A stretch of 64,000 bases of DNA from Roseibium limicola (GCF_017313085.1 NZ_JAFLNF010000008.1:186001-250000); one strand, 5' to 3'. Positions 27,081 to 36,066 are shown, counted from the stretch's first letter. Notes: generated by a model from the sequence alone, not told the origin. Translations and numbers: made by a program.

Positions 27081-27617
27081 CTAGCGTCGTGGAGCTGATT
27101 CGTCGAATTCCTCACGAAGATTGACGACAACACGCCGGTTTTGCGAGGTGCAGGTGATGTCGGAGCAATCGGTTACAGGCCGTTCAATGCCGTAACCCTT
27201 GGTCCACATGCGTTTGGCCGCAACCCCTTTGACCACCAGTGCGGCCATCACAGCATCGGCCCGCTTCGTGGAAAGTGTCTTGTTGGCCGCATCGCCACCC
27301 GGCTCATCCGCATGGCCCTGGATCTTGACCAGCCACTTCGGATTTCTCTTCAGCCAGACCGCCTGACGGTCGATGCTCATCTGGGCTTCGTCGGAAATCT
27401 CGGAGCTGCCTTCGGAGAAATAGATCCGCCGCCCGACATTCAGCATGAAGTCCTCTTCCGACCCCGGCTTCATGTCGACAAAGCCGGGAGCCGTTGCGTT
27501 GGTCACATCGGGCGTCGTCAGCGACGAAACGTTACCACAGGCGGCCAGTGCCCAAGACAACCCGAAAAATAGGCCAAGGCTCAAAAGCCTCGCCCCCCTG
27601 CGATCCAGAAAATTCAT
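27081..27617 (-). CDS. OmpA/Pal-like peptidoglycan-associated lipoprotein
   Basis: A 178-residue outer-membrane lipoprotein. It has a signal peptide with a lipobox LAACGN; the Cys near residue 27 would be acylated. The C-terminal OmpA domain (about 75-170) starts RIYFSEGSSEIS and has the peptidoglycan-binding core VKIQGHADEPGG and LSTKRADAVMAALV. It resembles Pal, but no tol genes are nearby, so it is probably a paralogue. ATG 27617 with GGGGACAG upstream starts the signal peptide. Confidence 0.87.
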   Translation of the reverse strand: MNFLDRRGARLLSLGLFFGLSWALAACGNVSSLTTPDVTNATAPGFVDMKPGSEEDFMLNVGRRIYFSEGSSEISDEAQMSIDRQAVWLKRNPKWLVKIQGHADEPGGDAANKTLSTKRADAVMAALVVKGVAAKRMWTKGYGIERPVTDCSDITCTSQNRRVVVNLREEFDESAPRR

Positions 27618-27719
27618 AGTGTACTGTCCCCAATTCCAACGCGCGCATCGGAAGGCCTTCACCGTGCCTTTTGAAATCCAGCGCCGTTGTTCTCAGTCCC
27701 TCAAGCCCTCCGTTGCCGG

Positions 27720-28379
27720 TCAGCCTGCACTTGCGCCCAGGTGCTCCAGCACCAGTACCTGCGTACCTTTCGGGCAACGCTGATAAAGATCAATGATATC
27801 TTCCGGGAACATCCGAATACAACCGCTCGAAACATCGCGGCCGATGCTCCACGGCTCCAGCGTTCCATGCAGCCGGTAGCCAAGATCCGAGCCGTCACGG
27901 TAGAGATACAGCGCCCGCGGTCCCAGTGGATTGTTGGCGGCACCGCCCTCCACCTTGCGCGGCAGATCCGGTTGCCGTTCCAGCATCTCAGGCGGCGGCA
28001 CCCAGCGTGGCCAGATTGCCTTGCGGTCGATGCGGGCGCGGCCATACCACTTGAAGCCCTCGCGCCCGACGCCAACGCCATAACGCAAGGCGGTGTTGTT
28101 CTCCCAAACCACATAGAGAAAATGATTGCGCGTATCGACGACCACGGTGCCTGGCCGCTCTTCGGAGAAATATTTCACCATCTGACGGTGCCAGGCCGGG
28201 TCTATCTTGTCGAAGTTGGTCTGCCGGTAGCGGAAACCATTGTCCGCATCAAAGCCGGAGAAATAGGCCGATGCAGCCGTTTTCGAAAGAGCCGGATGCA
28301 CCCCTGCAACGGCGCCGAGCAGGGCAAGGCCTCCCGTTGTCAGACTGCCTGCCAGGAACTCACGTCGTGTCACGCCCAT
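27720..28379 (-). CDS. L,D-transpeptidase (YkuD), Tat-exported
   Basis: A 219-residue YkuD-family transpeptidase that forms 3-3 crosslinks in peptidoglycan or attaches proteins to it. The N-terminus MGVTRREFLAGSLTTGGLAL is a twin-arginine signal peptide (TRREFLAG). The YkuD domain (about 85-215) has HGTLEPWSIGRDVSSGCIRM, which includes the catalytic HG...SxGCxR set. It probably acts in the periplasm. It lies about 100 bases upstream of the OmpA-like lipoprotein on the same strand; both are cell-wall proteins and may be co-expressed. Confidence 0.9.
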   Translation of the reverse strand: MGVTRREFLAGSLTTGGLALLGAVAGVHPALSKTAASAYFSGFDADNGFRYRQTNFDKIDPAWHRQMVKYFSEERPGTVVVDTRNHFLYVVWENNTALRYGVGVGREGFKWYGRARIDRKAIWPRWVPPPEMLERQPDLPRKVEGGAANNPLGPRALYLYRDGSDLGYRLHGTLEPWSIGRDVSSGCIRMFPEDIIDLYQRCPKGTQVLVLEHLGASAG

Positions 28380-28558
28380 GATTGCCTCCCTTGCCCCGCT
28401 TATTCACTCGGTCGCGCATTCGACCGCCAAGATCACGAGTACCCGGTTCACCAGGGCCCAGTTCACGCGTAAGGGAGCCATCTATTTAGGGCGCAAACCT
28501 GTCGCAGCGTCAACCACCGAGAAAATTGGCAGACAGTGGCGCGCATTCGCTGGTCAGC

Positions 28559-29509
28559 TCATGCTTTCTTGAGAAACTGCTCGCGGTAGAGAATGTAGAG
28601 CCCCGAGGCGACAACAACGCCTGTTCCGGCGGCCGTCGTCCACATCGGCACATCGCTAAACACCAGATAGCCCAGGATGACCATCCAGATGATCTGCACA
28701 TAGAGGAAAGGAGCCAGCAGCGACGCGGGGGCCAGTCGATGCGCGATGATCAGGATCCAATGCCCGATCAGGCCGTAAATGCCAGTCGACAGCAACAGCA
28801 CCCAATGCAGCAGGCTCGGCGGCTCCACCCAGACACTCACACCGATGGGCGTCATCGCAAGCGCGGCCACGACACCGGAGACCATTAACATGCTCATGGA
28901 GGATTCCGTGATCGCCAGCATCCGGGTCAGCAGCATGTAGAAGGCATAGGAGATCATCGACAGAACCGAGTAGATCACCGCCCAGTGCAGTTGCCCCGAC
29001 CAGGGCTGTGTAACCAGAAGCACGCCGCAGAAGCCGACGATAATCGCTATCCATCGGCGAAGCCCCGCCCATTCCCCCAGCAGTGGACCGGCCAGAGCCG
29101 TAACCAGGAAAGGCGCGGCAAACATGATCGAGATGGTCTCGGCCAGCTGCAGATATTGCACAGCCAGAAAGTTGAACAATGTGGTCAGCAGCAGAGCGAA
29201 GGAGCGCACCACCTGCAGACCCTTGCGGTTGGTCTTCAGCGCTTTCGGCCGGGTCCATATGCGGAAGAGGAAAACCGCGATGACCGAATGGCTGACAAAA
29301 CGGATCCACACCACCTGCATCGGTTCAATGCTTTGGCTGAGAAACTTGGCTGTTGCATCAAGGCAGGAGAACAACAGACATGCCAGCAACATCAGGCCGA
29401 TGGCCACAAGCGGCGATCCATCCGTGCTGCCCTTGGCAGGCACAGGAATCAGCTCATCAACCGGGGTTTCCGGATCATCGGTCGGCGGTGTCATCGGAAG
29501 GGGGGCCAA
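28559..29509 (-). CDS. DMT-superfamily permease (EamA/RhaT type)
   Basis: A 316-residue inner-membrane protein with ten predicted membrane segments arranged as two EamA repeats (about 33-165 and 178-305), including CLDATAKFLSQSIEPMQVVWIRF and PFLYVQIIWMVILGYLVF. It exports or imports a small metabolite, unknown. A TTG start at 29509 has GGAG seven bases upstream. The ATG at 29494 lacks such a site, so initiation is uncertain by five residues. It is divergent from ogt with a 199-base shared upstream region. Confidence 0.87.
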   Translation of the reverse strand: MAPLPMTPPTDDPETPVDELIPVPAKGSTDGSPLVAIGLMLLACLLFSCLDATAKFLSQSIEPMQVVWIRFVSHSVIAVFLFRIWTRPKALKTNRKGLQVVRSFALLLTTLFNFLAVQYLQLAETISIMFAAPFLVTALAGPLLGEWAGLRRWIAIIVGFCGVLLVTQPWSGQLHWAVIYSVLSMISYAFYMLLTRMLAITESSMSMLMVSGVVAALAMTPIGVSVWVEPPSLLHWVLLLSTGIYGLIGHWILIIAHRLAPASLLAPFLYVQIIWMVILGYLVFSDVPMWTTAAGTGVVVASGLYILYREQFLKKA

Positions 29510-29708
29510 GAGAAACTCCAGGAAGGCAGAAGGGCGCAGCCTGCCAAATCAGCAAACGTCGCGCCTTTTTATAAGATTACCTTACTATCGTCCATGGAAG
29601 TTTTCCGAGCGTTTCACATCGGCGCCGGTTTCGCGATTGCCAGCGCCCCAATGGGCGCTATGGTCGGGGCAGAGCAATCTTCTGCACGTTCAAACTTGGA
29701 ACATCCCA

Positions 29709-30197
29709 ATGGCCACCCTCGCCTACGCTTCCCCTGTCGGAGTTCTGGTCATTACTGCCCACGAAGGCGCGCTCACTCGCCTCGACTGGCAGGAGAGAAG
29801 TCATCTGCAAGTCAATTGCGATGCGGACGAGGCGTCAAATGAGGATACAAGACTGCTGGCGGAAACCAGGCGCCAGCTGGACGCCTATTTTGCCGGCACA
29901 CTGCGCCGGTTCGATCTGCCGATGAACCCTAAGGGAAACGATCTGCATCAGGCCGTGTTTCAGGCCATGCTCGATATTCCCATGGGGGAAACCAGAACCT
30001 ATGGAGAGGTTGCGAAGAAGATCGGAAATCACGCCCAGCCGGTGGGTCAGGCCTGCGGCGCCAACCCCATTCCGGTGATCATTCCGTGCCACCGTATTCT
30101 CTCAGCCACGGGGCTCGGCGGCTACTCTGGCAACGGCGGACTGGAGACGAAAATTGCCCTGCTGAGGCTGGAAGGCGGCTATCCGTTTCTGCTCTGA
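29709..30197 (+). CDS. ogt: Methylated-DNA--protein-cysteine S-methyltransferase
   Basis: A 162-residue suicide repair protein that takes the methyl group from O6-methylguanine. The acceptor cysteine is in IPVIIPCHRIL. The DNA-binding helix region GETRTYGEVAKKIGN precedes it, and the family's C-terminal GGYSGNGGLETKIALLRLEG is complete. Length fits Ogt-type proteins without an Ada domain. ATG 29709 gives the usual start; the open frame further upstream is not family-like. Its last 36 bases recur at 30781-30816 as part of a tandem duplication. Confidence 0.92.
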   Translation: MATLAYASPVGVLVITAHEGALTRLDWQERSHLQVNCDADEASNEDTRLLAETRRQLDAYFAGTLRRFDLPMNPKGNDLHQAVFQAMLDIPMGETRTYGEVAKKIGNHAQPVGQACGANPIPVIIPCHRILSATGLGGYSGNGGLETKIALLRLEGGYPFLL

Positions 30198-30224
30198 GCC
30201 CGACTGAGTCGCTCAGAAAAACCT

Positions 30225-30449
30225 TCAGGCAACCAGCGAGCCGACGGCGAAGGCGACAAGGCCAATCGCAAGCCAGACCATCAAGGCCCGGCCGGAGGAG
30301 GTGAGATTGGTGCGCCGCTGACCACCATATCCGGCGACGCGAAGACGACGATTGCTACGGAAGGCACGATTAGAGATATGCTTGAAGCGCGAACGCAATT
30401 CAGCCGCTTTACGGGCTCCACGCTCTTCATTCAATCCCTGATCCGACAT
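30225..30449 (-). CDS. Small membrane protein, copy 1
   Basis: A 74-residue unrecognised protein. The N-terminal part is basic (LNEERGARKAAELRSRFKHI, Arg-rich to about residue 50) and the C-terminus is one membrane helix (about 55-72, RALMVWLAIGLVAFAVGSLV). A strong ribosome site AAGGAGAG lies seven bases before ATG 30449. Its paralogue at 30852-31085 shares LNEERGAR, RRTNLTSSGRAL and the membrane segment. This within-window conservation supports it being a real gene. It is convergent with ogt. Function unknown. Confidence 0.75.
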   Translation of the reverse strand: MSDQGLNEERGARKAAELRSRFKHISNRAFRSNRRLRVAGYGGQRRTNLTSSGRALMVWLAIGLVAFAVGSLVA

Positions 30450-30679
30450 CCGCTTCTCTCCTTAACGCCACAACTATCTTACGGACAACAACGCCTGAAC
30501 CTTAGATAGGTTCCATAAGCCGCATTTCAATTGCCAAATGCTTCAAATCTTCTGGCTGAAACCTTGCGACCGTCTCTGCAAGCGCAAGTCAGCGTCGATA
30601 TCAGAACCTTGTGTCCGTCTTGTGCCAGTCATCAAAGCCGTCTACCTGTCACAGCGACCCGAGCCGACAGGAGCCCGTC

Positions 30680-30783
30680 TTGCCCGACAATTTCGACAGC
30701 CGGATGACCGCTCCCGACGCGACAGATCCGTCGGGTGAGAACCTTGCATCGCTTGCCACGGCCGGTCTGAAAATCGGGGTCTG
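30680..30783 (+). pseudogene. chrA N-terminal fragment left by tandem duplication
   Basis: A reading frame from TTG 30680 (GACAGGAGC ten bases upstream, like the real chrA site) encodes a short acidic leader and then NLASLATAGLKIGV, the same 14 residues found near the start of intact ChrA. It ends at once with TGA made at the join with the duplicated ogt tail. At about 34 codons it cannot be a transporter. I call it a remnant; a leader-peptide role is possible but unsupported. Confidence 0.7.
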
Positions 30784-30851
30784 AGGCTAGAAGGCGGCTG
30801 TCCGTTTCTGCTCTGAGGCCGATTTGGACGTTCAGACAAATCTTCAGACAA

Positions 30852-31085
30852 TCAGAAAATGAACATCCCGGTGACAAAGGCGACGGCAAACCCAGCGATA
30901 CTTATTGCCAGCCAGACAACCAACGCCCGCCCGGAAGACGTCAGGTTGGTTCGCCGCTTGCTACCATATCCGGGGACGCGAAGGCGGCGGCGGCGGAAAG
31001 CACGATTGGAGATCTCACTGAAGCGCGCACGCAATTCGGCGGCCCTGCGGGCGCCACGCTCTTCGTTTAACCTCCGACCTGTCAT
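30852..31085 (-). CDS. Small membrane protein, copy 2
   Basis: A 77-residue paralogue of the protein at 30225-30449. It has a basic N-terminal part (LNEERGARRAAELRARFSEI), the shared RRTNLTSSGRAL box, and a C-terminal membrane helix (about 55-75). The ATG at 31085 lines up with the start of copy 1 and has GGAG upstream. An in-frame ATG at 31106 would add seven residues. Retention of both frames after duplication argues that both are expressed. Function unknown. Confidence 0.72.
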   Translation of the reverse strand: MTGRRLNEERGARRAAELRARFSEISNRAFRRRRLRVPGYGSKRRTNLTSSGRALVVWLAISIAGFAVAFVTGMFIF

Positions 31086-31305
31086 CCAATTCACTCCATC
31101 ACTCATCGTCCGTCTTGTGATTTATAACGAATTTACACTAAACAGTTTCCATAAGCTTAAATACAATCTCTGAATTCTTAAATTCTATCTGCGAAACCTT
31201 GCCGCATGTGCAACTGGCTAAGGCTGAAGCAGAGCTATGGCGGTCGTCTTGTGTCGGTCATCGAAGCCATCTACCTGTGGCCGCACGTCAGGGGCACAGG
31301 AGCAT

Positions 31306-32652
31306 ATGGTGAAGGACGTTACTGACAATGATGAGACTAAGCGTAATGCAACACCTTCTGACGAAGGCAACCTTGCATCGCTTGCCACGGCCGGGCTGAA
31401 AATCGGGGTGCTGTCCTTTGGTGGGCCGGCGGTTCAGATCGCCCTGATGCACGACGAGTTCGTCACCCGGCGCAAGTGGTTGAGCGCCGACCGATTTCAG
31501 CACGCCTTGAGCTTTTGCATGCTGCTTCCTGGCCCGGAGGCCCAGCAGCTGGCGACTTACTGCGGCTGGCTGATGGCCGGTGTGCGTGGCGGATTGATCA
31601 CCGGACTGCTGTTCATCTTGCCCGGTGCGTTGATCATGGCCGCGCTCAGCACGATCTATGTGCTGTATGGCGCTGTGCCTTTGGTCGAGGCCATCTTCTA
31701 TGGCCTGAAGGGAGGCGTTCTTGCCATCGTGTTGCAAGCCCTCTGGCGGATCACCCAGAAAGCTCTTGCCGGCGCGTTCCTGAAGGCCCTGTGTCTGGCA
31801 GCTTTCATCGCGCTGTTTGCCTTCAACCTGCCGTTTCCACTTGTGGTTCTGGCCGCAGGCCTTTTGGGGTTTCTCTTTGCACCCAATCCCACTGGTGTCC
31901 CGGAAGCGCCCGCGACGCCCGAGCGCCTTCCAGTTAGCAAGCAAGTCAGTCTCTCGCCCCTGCTCCTGAAAGGGCTTGTGCTGTGGGCTGCACCGGCGGC
32001 TCTCGCCGCTCTGCTGATTGCGCCAGACCATGTCCTGGTGCGCCTGTCCGGCTTCTTTTCCACCTTGGCTGTTGTCAGTTTCGGCGGCGCCTATGCGCTG
32101 CTCAGCTATATGGCGCAAGTGGTCGTCGACACGCTCGGATGGCTGAGCCCGGAGGAAATGCTCGATGGTCTGGCGCTGGCGGAAACCACGCCGGGGCCGC
32201 TCATTCTGGTGACGCAATTTGTCGGATTTCTCGCTGGCTGGCGGTTTGCCGACCCATTCGCGCCGCTGACCGGGGCCCTGCTTGCGGCAGCCGTGACCAC
32301 CTGGGTGACCTTCGCGCCGAGTTTCCTGTTCGTGCTGATCGGCGCCCCCTTCATGGAGCGGCTGCGCGGTATTCCCGCCCTGCGGCGGGCGCTGGCGGGG
32401 ATCAGCGCCGCGGTTGCCGGCACCATCCTCAATCTCAGTGTCTGGTTTGCGCTCAACACCCTGTTTGCGCAAACCCGGCAGATCCAGCACGGGCCGCTGG
32501 ACATCACCTGGCCGACCCTGACGACGCTGGATCCGGTTCTGGCGGGGATCACTCTCCTCGCCCTTGGCCTCACCCTTGGCGCAAGGCTGTCGATCTTTCC
32601 GCTGTTGGGAATATGCTGCGCCGCCGGCCTGCTGGCCCGCTATGCGCTGTGA
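31306..32652 (+). CDS. chrA: Chromate transporter, two CHR domains
   Basis: A 448-residue inner-membrane protein with two CHR domains. The first (about 25-190) has LSFGGPAVQIALMHDEFV and LLPGPEAQQLATYCGW. The second (about 245-430) has SFGGAYALLSYM and AETTPGPLILVTQFVGF. These paired FGG and PGP motifs are diagnostic for ChrA, which expels chromate with proton motive force and may also move sulfate-like anions. ATG 31306 has CACAGGAGC upstream. Its 5' coding region is partly duplicated upstream at 30740-30780. The chrB regulator often found with chrA is absent here. Confidence 0.92.
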   Translation: MVKDVTDNDETKRNATPSDEGNLASLATAGLKIGVLSFGGPAVQIALMHDEFVTRRKWLSADRFQHALSFCMLLPGPEAQQLATYCGWLMAGVRGGLITGLLFILPGALIMAALSTIYVLYGAVPLVEAIFYGLKGGVLAIVLQALWRITQKALAGAFLKALCLAAFIALFAFNLPFPLVVLAAGLLGFLFAPNPTGVPEAPATPERLPVSKQVSLSPLLLKGLVLWAAPAALAALLIAPDHVLVRLSGFFSTLAVVSFGGAYALLSYMAQVVVDTLGWLSPEEMLDGLALAETTPGPLILVTQFVGFLAGWRFADPFAPLTGALLAAAVTTWVTFAPSFLFVLIGAPFMERLRGIPALRRALAGISAAVAGTILNLSVWFALNTLFAQTRQIQHGPLDITWPTLTTLDPVLAGITLLALGLTLGARLSIFPLLGICCAAGLLARYAL

Positions 32653-32682
32653 GGCACAGGCGGGCTTCAGAGCGGACCAAAA

Positions 32683-33267
32683 TCAGGCAGGCGTCAGCTG
32701 CGGCGCGTCCCTGTCTGAACCGGCGTCCGCCTCGGCGTCTTCCGCTTTGGCTGCAACAGGGTCGGCGACGCCGGCCTGATCCGCCGGGGTTTCGCCCTCG
32801 GTCTCAAGCTCGAGCTCGTCTTCCGGATCGTCTTCCGGCGTCAGGCTGAGGTTTTTTTCCACCTGGCGCAGCAGCTTGCGCAGCTTCTTGCGGTCCTTGT
32901 CGTCCAGGCCTGCCATGGCCTCGCGCTCAAGCCGCTTCCACGCCTTGTCGACGCCTGTCACCAGCTCGCGGCCTTCATCCGTCAGATAGACCCGCGCCAG
33001 GCGGCCATCGCTATCGGAGACCTGACGGCGCAGATACCCCTGCGCCGAAAGCCGGGTGACCATCTTGGTAACCGTCGGCGGCTGCACGCCGAGTGTCAGC
33101 GCCAGCTGGCTCATGGTCTGGCCGTCGTTTTCCGCCAGAACCTTCAGCACCAGCTCCTGTCCCGGATGCAAGCCGATGCGCATCAGATGCGAGCCGGATC
33201 GCGACCGCAGTGCCTTGGCCGACTGGGCCAAACGGTAGGTCACGCTCTTCTTGTGATTGAATGCCAT
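32683..33267 (-). CDS. MarR-family transcriptional regulator with acidic tail
   Basis: A 194-residue protein. The MarR winged helix domain spans about 5-140, with MSQLALTLGVQPPTVTKMVTRLSAQGYLRRQ as the recognition region and DSDGRLARVYLT as the wing. A C-terminal tail (about 148-194) is very rich in Glu, Asp and Ala and is probably disordered, which is unusual for MarR. ATG 33267 is preferred over 33273 for its spacing to GCGGGG. It is convergent with chrA and upstream of two flavodoxin-fold reductases reading the same way. Confidence 0.88.
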   Translation of the reverse strand: MAFNHKKSVTYRLAQSAKALRSRSGSHLMRIGLHPGQELVLKVLAENDGQTMSQLALTLGVQPPTVTKMVTRLSAQGYLRRQVSDSDGRLARVYLTDEGRELVTGVDKAWKRLEREAMAGLDDKDRKKLRKLLRQVEKNLSLTPEDDPEDELELETEGETPADQAGVADPVAAKAEDAEADAGSDRDAPQLTPA

Positions 33268-33380
33268 GGTCATGCCCCGCAACTCATCAAGTAACGCCCG
33301 ACGGCTTCCGCCGGATCCTGGCGCGACCCTAAGACCGTTCTTTAACCGACGAATGACACTCGCGGGGCAAACGACATTAT

Positions 33381-33968
33381 CTAGAAGCTTTTCAGCCTTC
33401 GCTCCACTTTAGCCAGGTAAGTTTCGCGGCTTTCTACCGTCGAACTGTCCATCTTGTAGTGCGCCATGTAAAGCGTCTTGCCGCGTGGATGACACAGCGC
33501 CCGCATGCCCCGCATCAGGGTCTTGCGCCCGGGCTCACCCACCAGCTTGGACAGCCACCACGACGCACCGCAGGTGGTGACGACGCCCAATCGCACGATG
33601 TGCTGCATGTTGGGCCGCATGCCCCGATCAGCTGTCGGCATCTGGAAGGTGACGTGTGGCACCCAGACCCGGTCCAGCCAGCCCTTCAGCATCGCCGGCA
33701 ACCCGTACCACCATGTCGGGTAGACAAAAATCAGCATCTCGCACCAGAGGATGTCGTCGACATGCGCCTTCACCGGCACCACGTTGTCGCCCTCGTCGTG
33801 ATAGCCGCGCCGCTCCTCGGCGCTCATCACCGGCTGAAAGCCTTCCTTGTAGAGATCCCGCAGCCGCACCTCGTGACCGGCGGATTTCAGCGTCGCGACA
33901 ACCTTGTCGCGCAAGGCCGCGTTGAAGCTTTCCTCGCACGGATGGCAATAGACAACGAGCGCGCGCAT
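33381..33968 (-). CDS. NAD(P)H-dependent oxidoreductase, flavodoxin-like fold (MdaB/KefF type), copy A
   Basis: A 195-residue quinone-reductase-like flavoprotein. The N-terminal ALVVYCHPCEESFNAAL is the phosphate loop of the flavodoxin_2 family. FVYPTWWYGLPAMLKGWLDRVW is the FMN-side motif, and TTCGAS lies in the third loop. It probably reduces quinones or similar acceptors by two electrons using NAD(P)H. Its start overlaps the stop of the paralogue upstream by one base, so translation is coupled. Confidence 0.88.
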   Translation of the reverse strand: MRALVVYCHPCEESFNAALRDKVVATLKSAGHEVRLRDLYKEGFQPVMSAEERRGYHDEGDNVVPVKAHVDDILWCEMLIFVYPTWWYGLPAMLKGWLDRVWVPHVTFQMPTADRGMRPNMQHIVRLGVVTTCGASWWLSKLVGEPGRKTLMRGMRALCHPRGKTLYMAHYKMDSSTVESRETYLAKVERRLKSF

Positions 33969-34549
33969 CAGAATTTCTCCATGGCCACACCGACCTTGTC
34001 GAGGAAGCTCTTGCGTTGGGCATCAGTCACCCGGTTCATGTCGTAAAGCGCGTGATAAGCCACTGGCGCCGCCGGCTTGATGATTGCCCGGAGCACCCGC
34101 GTGGCAATCTTGCGCGGCGGATCGCCGACCAAAAAGGCCCGCAACCGTGCCCCGCCATAGGTGGTGACAACCGCCAGCTTCCTGATGTTGTGCAGGCTTG
34201 GCCGCACCTTGCCGTCGCGCATCTTGAACGAGACGCCCGGCAGGAACACCCGGTCGAAGAAGCCCTTGAGAATGGCCGGGTGGCCAAAATTCCACACCGG
34301 CGTGCAGATCACCAGCGCCTCGGCCCTTTGCACCCGGTCGACATAGCCTTGAACCGGCATCTGATTGGTCTCCAGGTCGTGGTAATTCAGCCGCTCCTCG
34401 CGGCTCAGGCGCGGGTCGAAATCCTCGGCGTAAAGGTCCAGATCATCGACCTCGTGCCCAGCTTCCGTCAGCGACTGCACCACCTGGGCATGCAGCGCCG
34501 CGTTGAAACTCGTTTCCACCGGATGGGCGAAAAGCACCAGAACTCGCAT
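33968..34549 (-). CDS. NAD(P)H-dependent oxidoreductase, flavodoxin-like fold, copy B
   Basis: A 193-residue paralogue of the downstream gene, with VLVLFAHPVETSFNAALHAQV, CTPVWNFGHPAILKGFFDRVFLPG and VVTTYGGARL in the same positions. The two copies differ over most of the rest, so the duplication is old. Two neighbouring paralogues with coupled translation could form a heterodimer, since this family acts as dimers; that is inference. Confidence 0.88.
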   Translation of the reverse strand: MRVLVLFAHPVETSFNAALHAQVVQSLTEAGHEVDDLDLYAEDFDPRLSREERLNYHDLETNQMPVQGYVDRVQRAEALVICTPVWNFGHPAILKGFFDRVFLPGVSFKMRDGKVRPSLHNIRKLAVVTTYGGARLRAFLVGDPPRKIATRVLRAIIKPAAPVAYHALYDMNRVTDAQRKSFLDKVGVAMEKF

Positions 34550-34659
34550 GGGGTATGCACTCCATCGTCTTCAAATTTCGGACATGCGAAAGGGACGGCC
34601 CGCACGTGTCCCGTGCCGGGCGGCCTTCGCATCCCATTAAAAAACGTCAAACCAAACCG

Positions 34660-36066
34660 TCAGCCGCGCTGCAAGCCCGGGAACAGGAACAGTTTGTCCG
34701 AGGAAAAATCATAATCGGGATTTTCCCAGGCGATCATCTTGCCGGGGTTTAACAGCCCCTTCGGATCGGCCTGCTTCTTGAACGCCAGCTGCACAGCATC
34801 CGTCTGCTTCATGCCCCCTTCTTCCAGGGTATAGCGATGCGGATTGAACACCGGACAACCATTGTCCTCATGCAGCTTGATGATCTCGTTCAGCCGCGCT
34901 TCGGTGGTGTAGCGCACCAGGGGCAGACCGAAACAGGTGATCTTGCCGTCAAACCGCACATATTCCAGATGGCCGGGCACTTCGTCACCCAGCAGTTCTG
35001 TCATCTTGCGCACGCTCTCGATCTGCGTCGGGAACGGATAAAGCACCTGCAGATAGGTGATCGACGGATCAACCCGCAGACCACGCAGGGTCGTGTGGTT
35101 CCATGCCAGCTCATAGGCTGGCGGCAGGCCCTTCTTCTCCGCGTCACTCGCCGTGTCGGAACGATACAGCAGCTCGGCGCCGGAAAACCGTCCGACGAAG
35201 CTGGCGAAGGCGTCCATTGCAAATGGAGCGACCATGCAGACCACCACCGACTGATCCTTGCGGATGAACTTCTGGTGGCGGAGGAAATACTCATGCGGCA
35301 CGGGCGCTGCAATCGGCGCGATTTCCTTGACCAGCAGCCCGTCGAGATTGCCCAGATCGTCGCCGAACTGCACTCCGTCCATGAACTGGTCAAATCCGAC
35401 GACCACATCGACCCAGTCATAAGCTGCCGTCAGTGGCATCTCGACTTCGGTGATGATGCCGTTGGTGCCATAGGCATGCATGACCTTGTGCAGGTCTTCG
35501 CCGGTCATTTCCAGCACCTGCGGCTCGGCTTCCATGGTCAGCACGCGCAAGCGCAGAACATTGCCGAGATCGCGCAGTCCGCCCCAGTTGATCGAACCGA
35601 CACCGCCCGACCCGCCAGCGATGAAGCCGCCGATGGTCGCCGTGCGATAGGTCGAGGGGTGCAGCCGCAGTTCCTGACCCGAGTGCGCCCGTGTTTCATC
35701 GTCGATCTTGGAGATGATCGCCCCGGCTTCGGCAACGACAACCCCGGCGCGGATTTCCTTGACCTTGTCCATGGCGGCCAGATTAAGGATTACCCCACCA
35801 GCCAGAGGCATGGCTTGCCCATAGTTGCCGGTCCCCGAGCCGCGGGTTGTTACCGGAACATCATGGGCGAAACACGCCTTGAGAACCTGAATGATCTCCG
35901 CTTCGGTCTTCGGCGTCACCACCAGATCGGCGGTCACATCGTCCAGCTGCCCCTTGAGGACAGGCGAGTACCAGAAGAAATCCCGGCTTTTCTGTTTGAC
36001 GATCTGCGGATTGTCTTCGATCTGGAGCCCTTCCAGATCCTGTTTCAACGCTTCAAGCGCGCTCAT
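34660..36066 (-). CDS. FAD-linked oxidase (GlcD/VAO type)
   Basis: A 468-residue flavoprotein of the vanillyl-alcohol-oxidase superfamily. The FAD-binding PCMH domain (about 40-220) has VPVTTRGSGTGNYGQAMPLAGG and GGFIAGGSGGVGSINWGGLRDL. The C-terminal cap ends with LLNPGKMIAWENPDYDF, typical of D-lactate/glycolate-type dehydrogenases. Substrate is unknown. It overlaps the stop of the CodA-like deaminase upstream by four bases, and so belongs to the minus-strand ABC transporter operon. From context it may oxidise a product of the deaminated heterocycle. Confidence 0.85.
   Translation of the reverse strand: MSALEALKQDLEGLQIEDNPQIVKQKSRDFFWYSPVLKGQLDDVTADLVVTPKTEAEIIQVLKACFAHDVPVTTRGSGTGNYGQAMPLAGGVILNLAAMDKVKEIRAGVVVAEAGAIISKIDDETRAHSGQELRLHPSTYRTATIGGFIAGGSGGVGSINWGGLRDLGNVLRLRVLTMEAEPQVLEMTGEDLHKVMHAYGTNGIITEVEMPLTAAYDWVDVVVGFDQFMDGVQFGDDLGNLDGLLVKEIAPIAAPVPHEYFLRHQKFIRKDQSVVVCMVAPFAMDAFASFVGRFSGAELLYRSDTASDAEKKGLPPAYELAWNHTTLRGLRVDPSITYLQVLYPFPTQIESVRKMTELLGDEVPGHLEYVRFDGKITCFGLPLVRYTTEARLNEIIKLHEDNGCPVFNPHRYTLEEGGMKQTDAVQLAFKKQADPKGLLNPGKMIAWENPDYDFSSDKLFLFPGLQRG

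Larger units (their letters stand above)
30162..31409. repeat. Old tandem duplication spanning ogt 3' end, small membrane gene and chrA 5' end
   Basis: Unit 1 is 30162-30780 and unit 2 is 30781-31409. At the left edges the last 36 bases of ogt (30162-30197) recur at 30781-30816 with 34 matches. At the right edges a 41-base piece of the chrA 5' coding region (31369-31409) recurs at 30740-30780 with 40 matches. The sharp join at 30780/30781 fuses a chrA fragment to an ogt fragment. Each unit carries one copy of a small membrane protein gene, and these copies have diverged more. Confidence 0.85.

Noticed and set aside
30193..30217. Hairpin TCTGAGC/GCTCAGA after ogt as a terminator
   Set aside because: The stem is only seven base pairs with an 11-base loop and is followed by A-residues, not a U-run, on the ogt strand.
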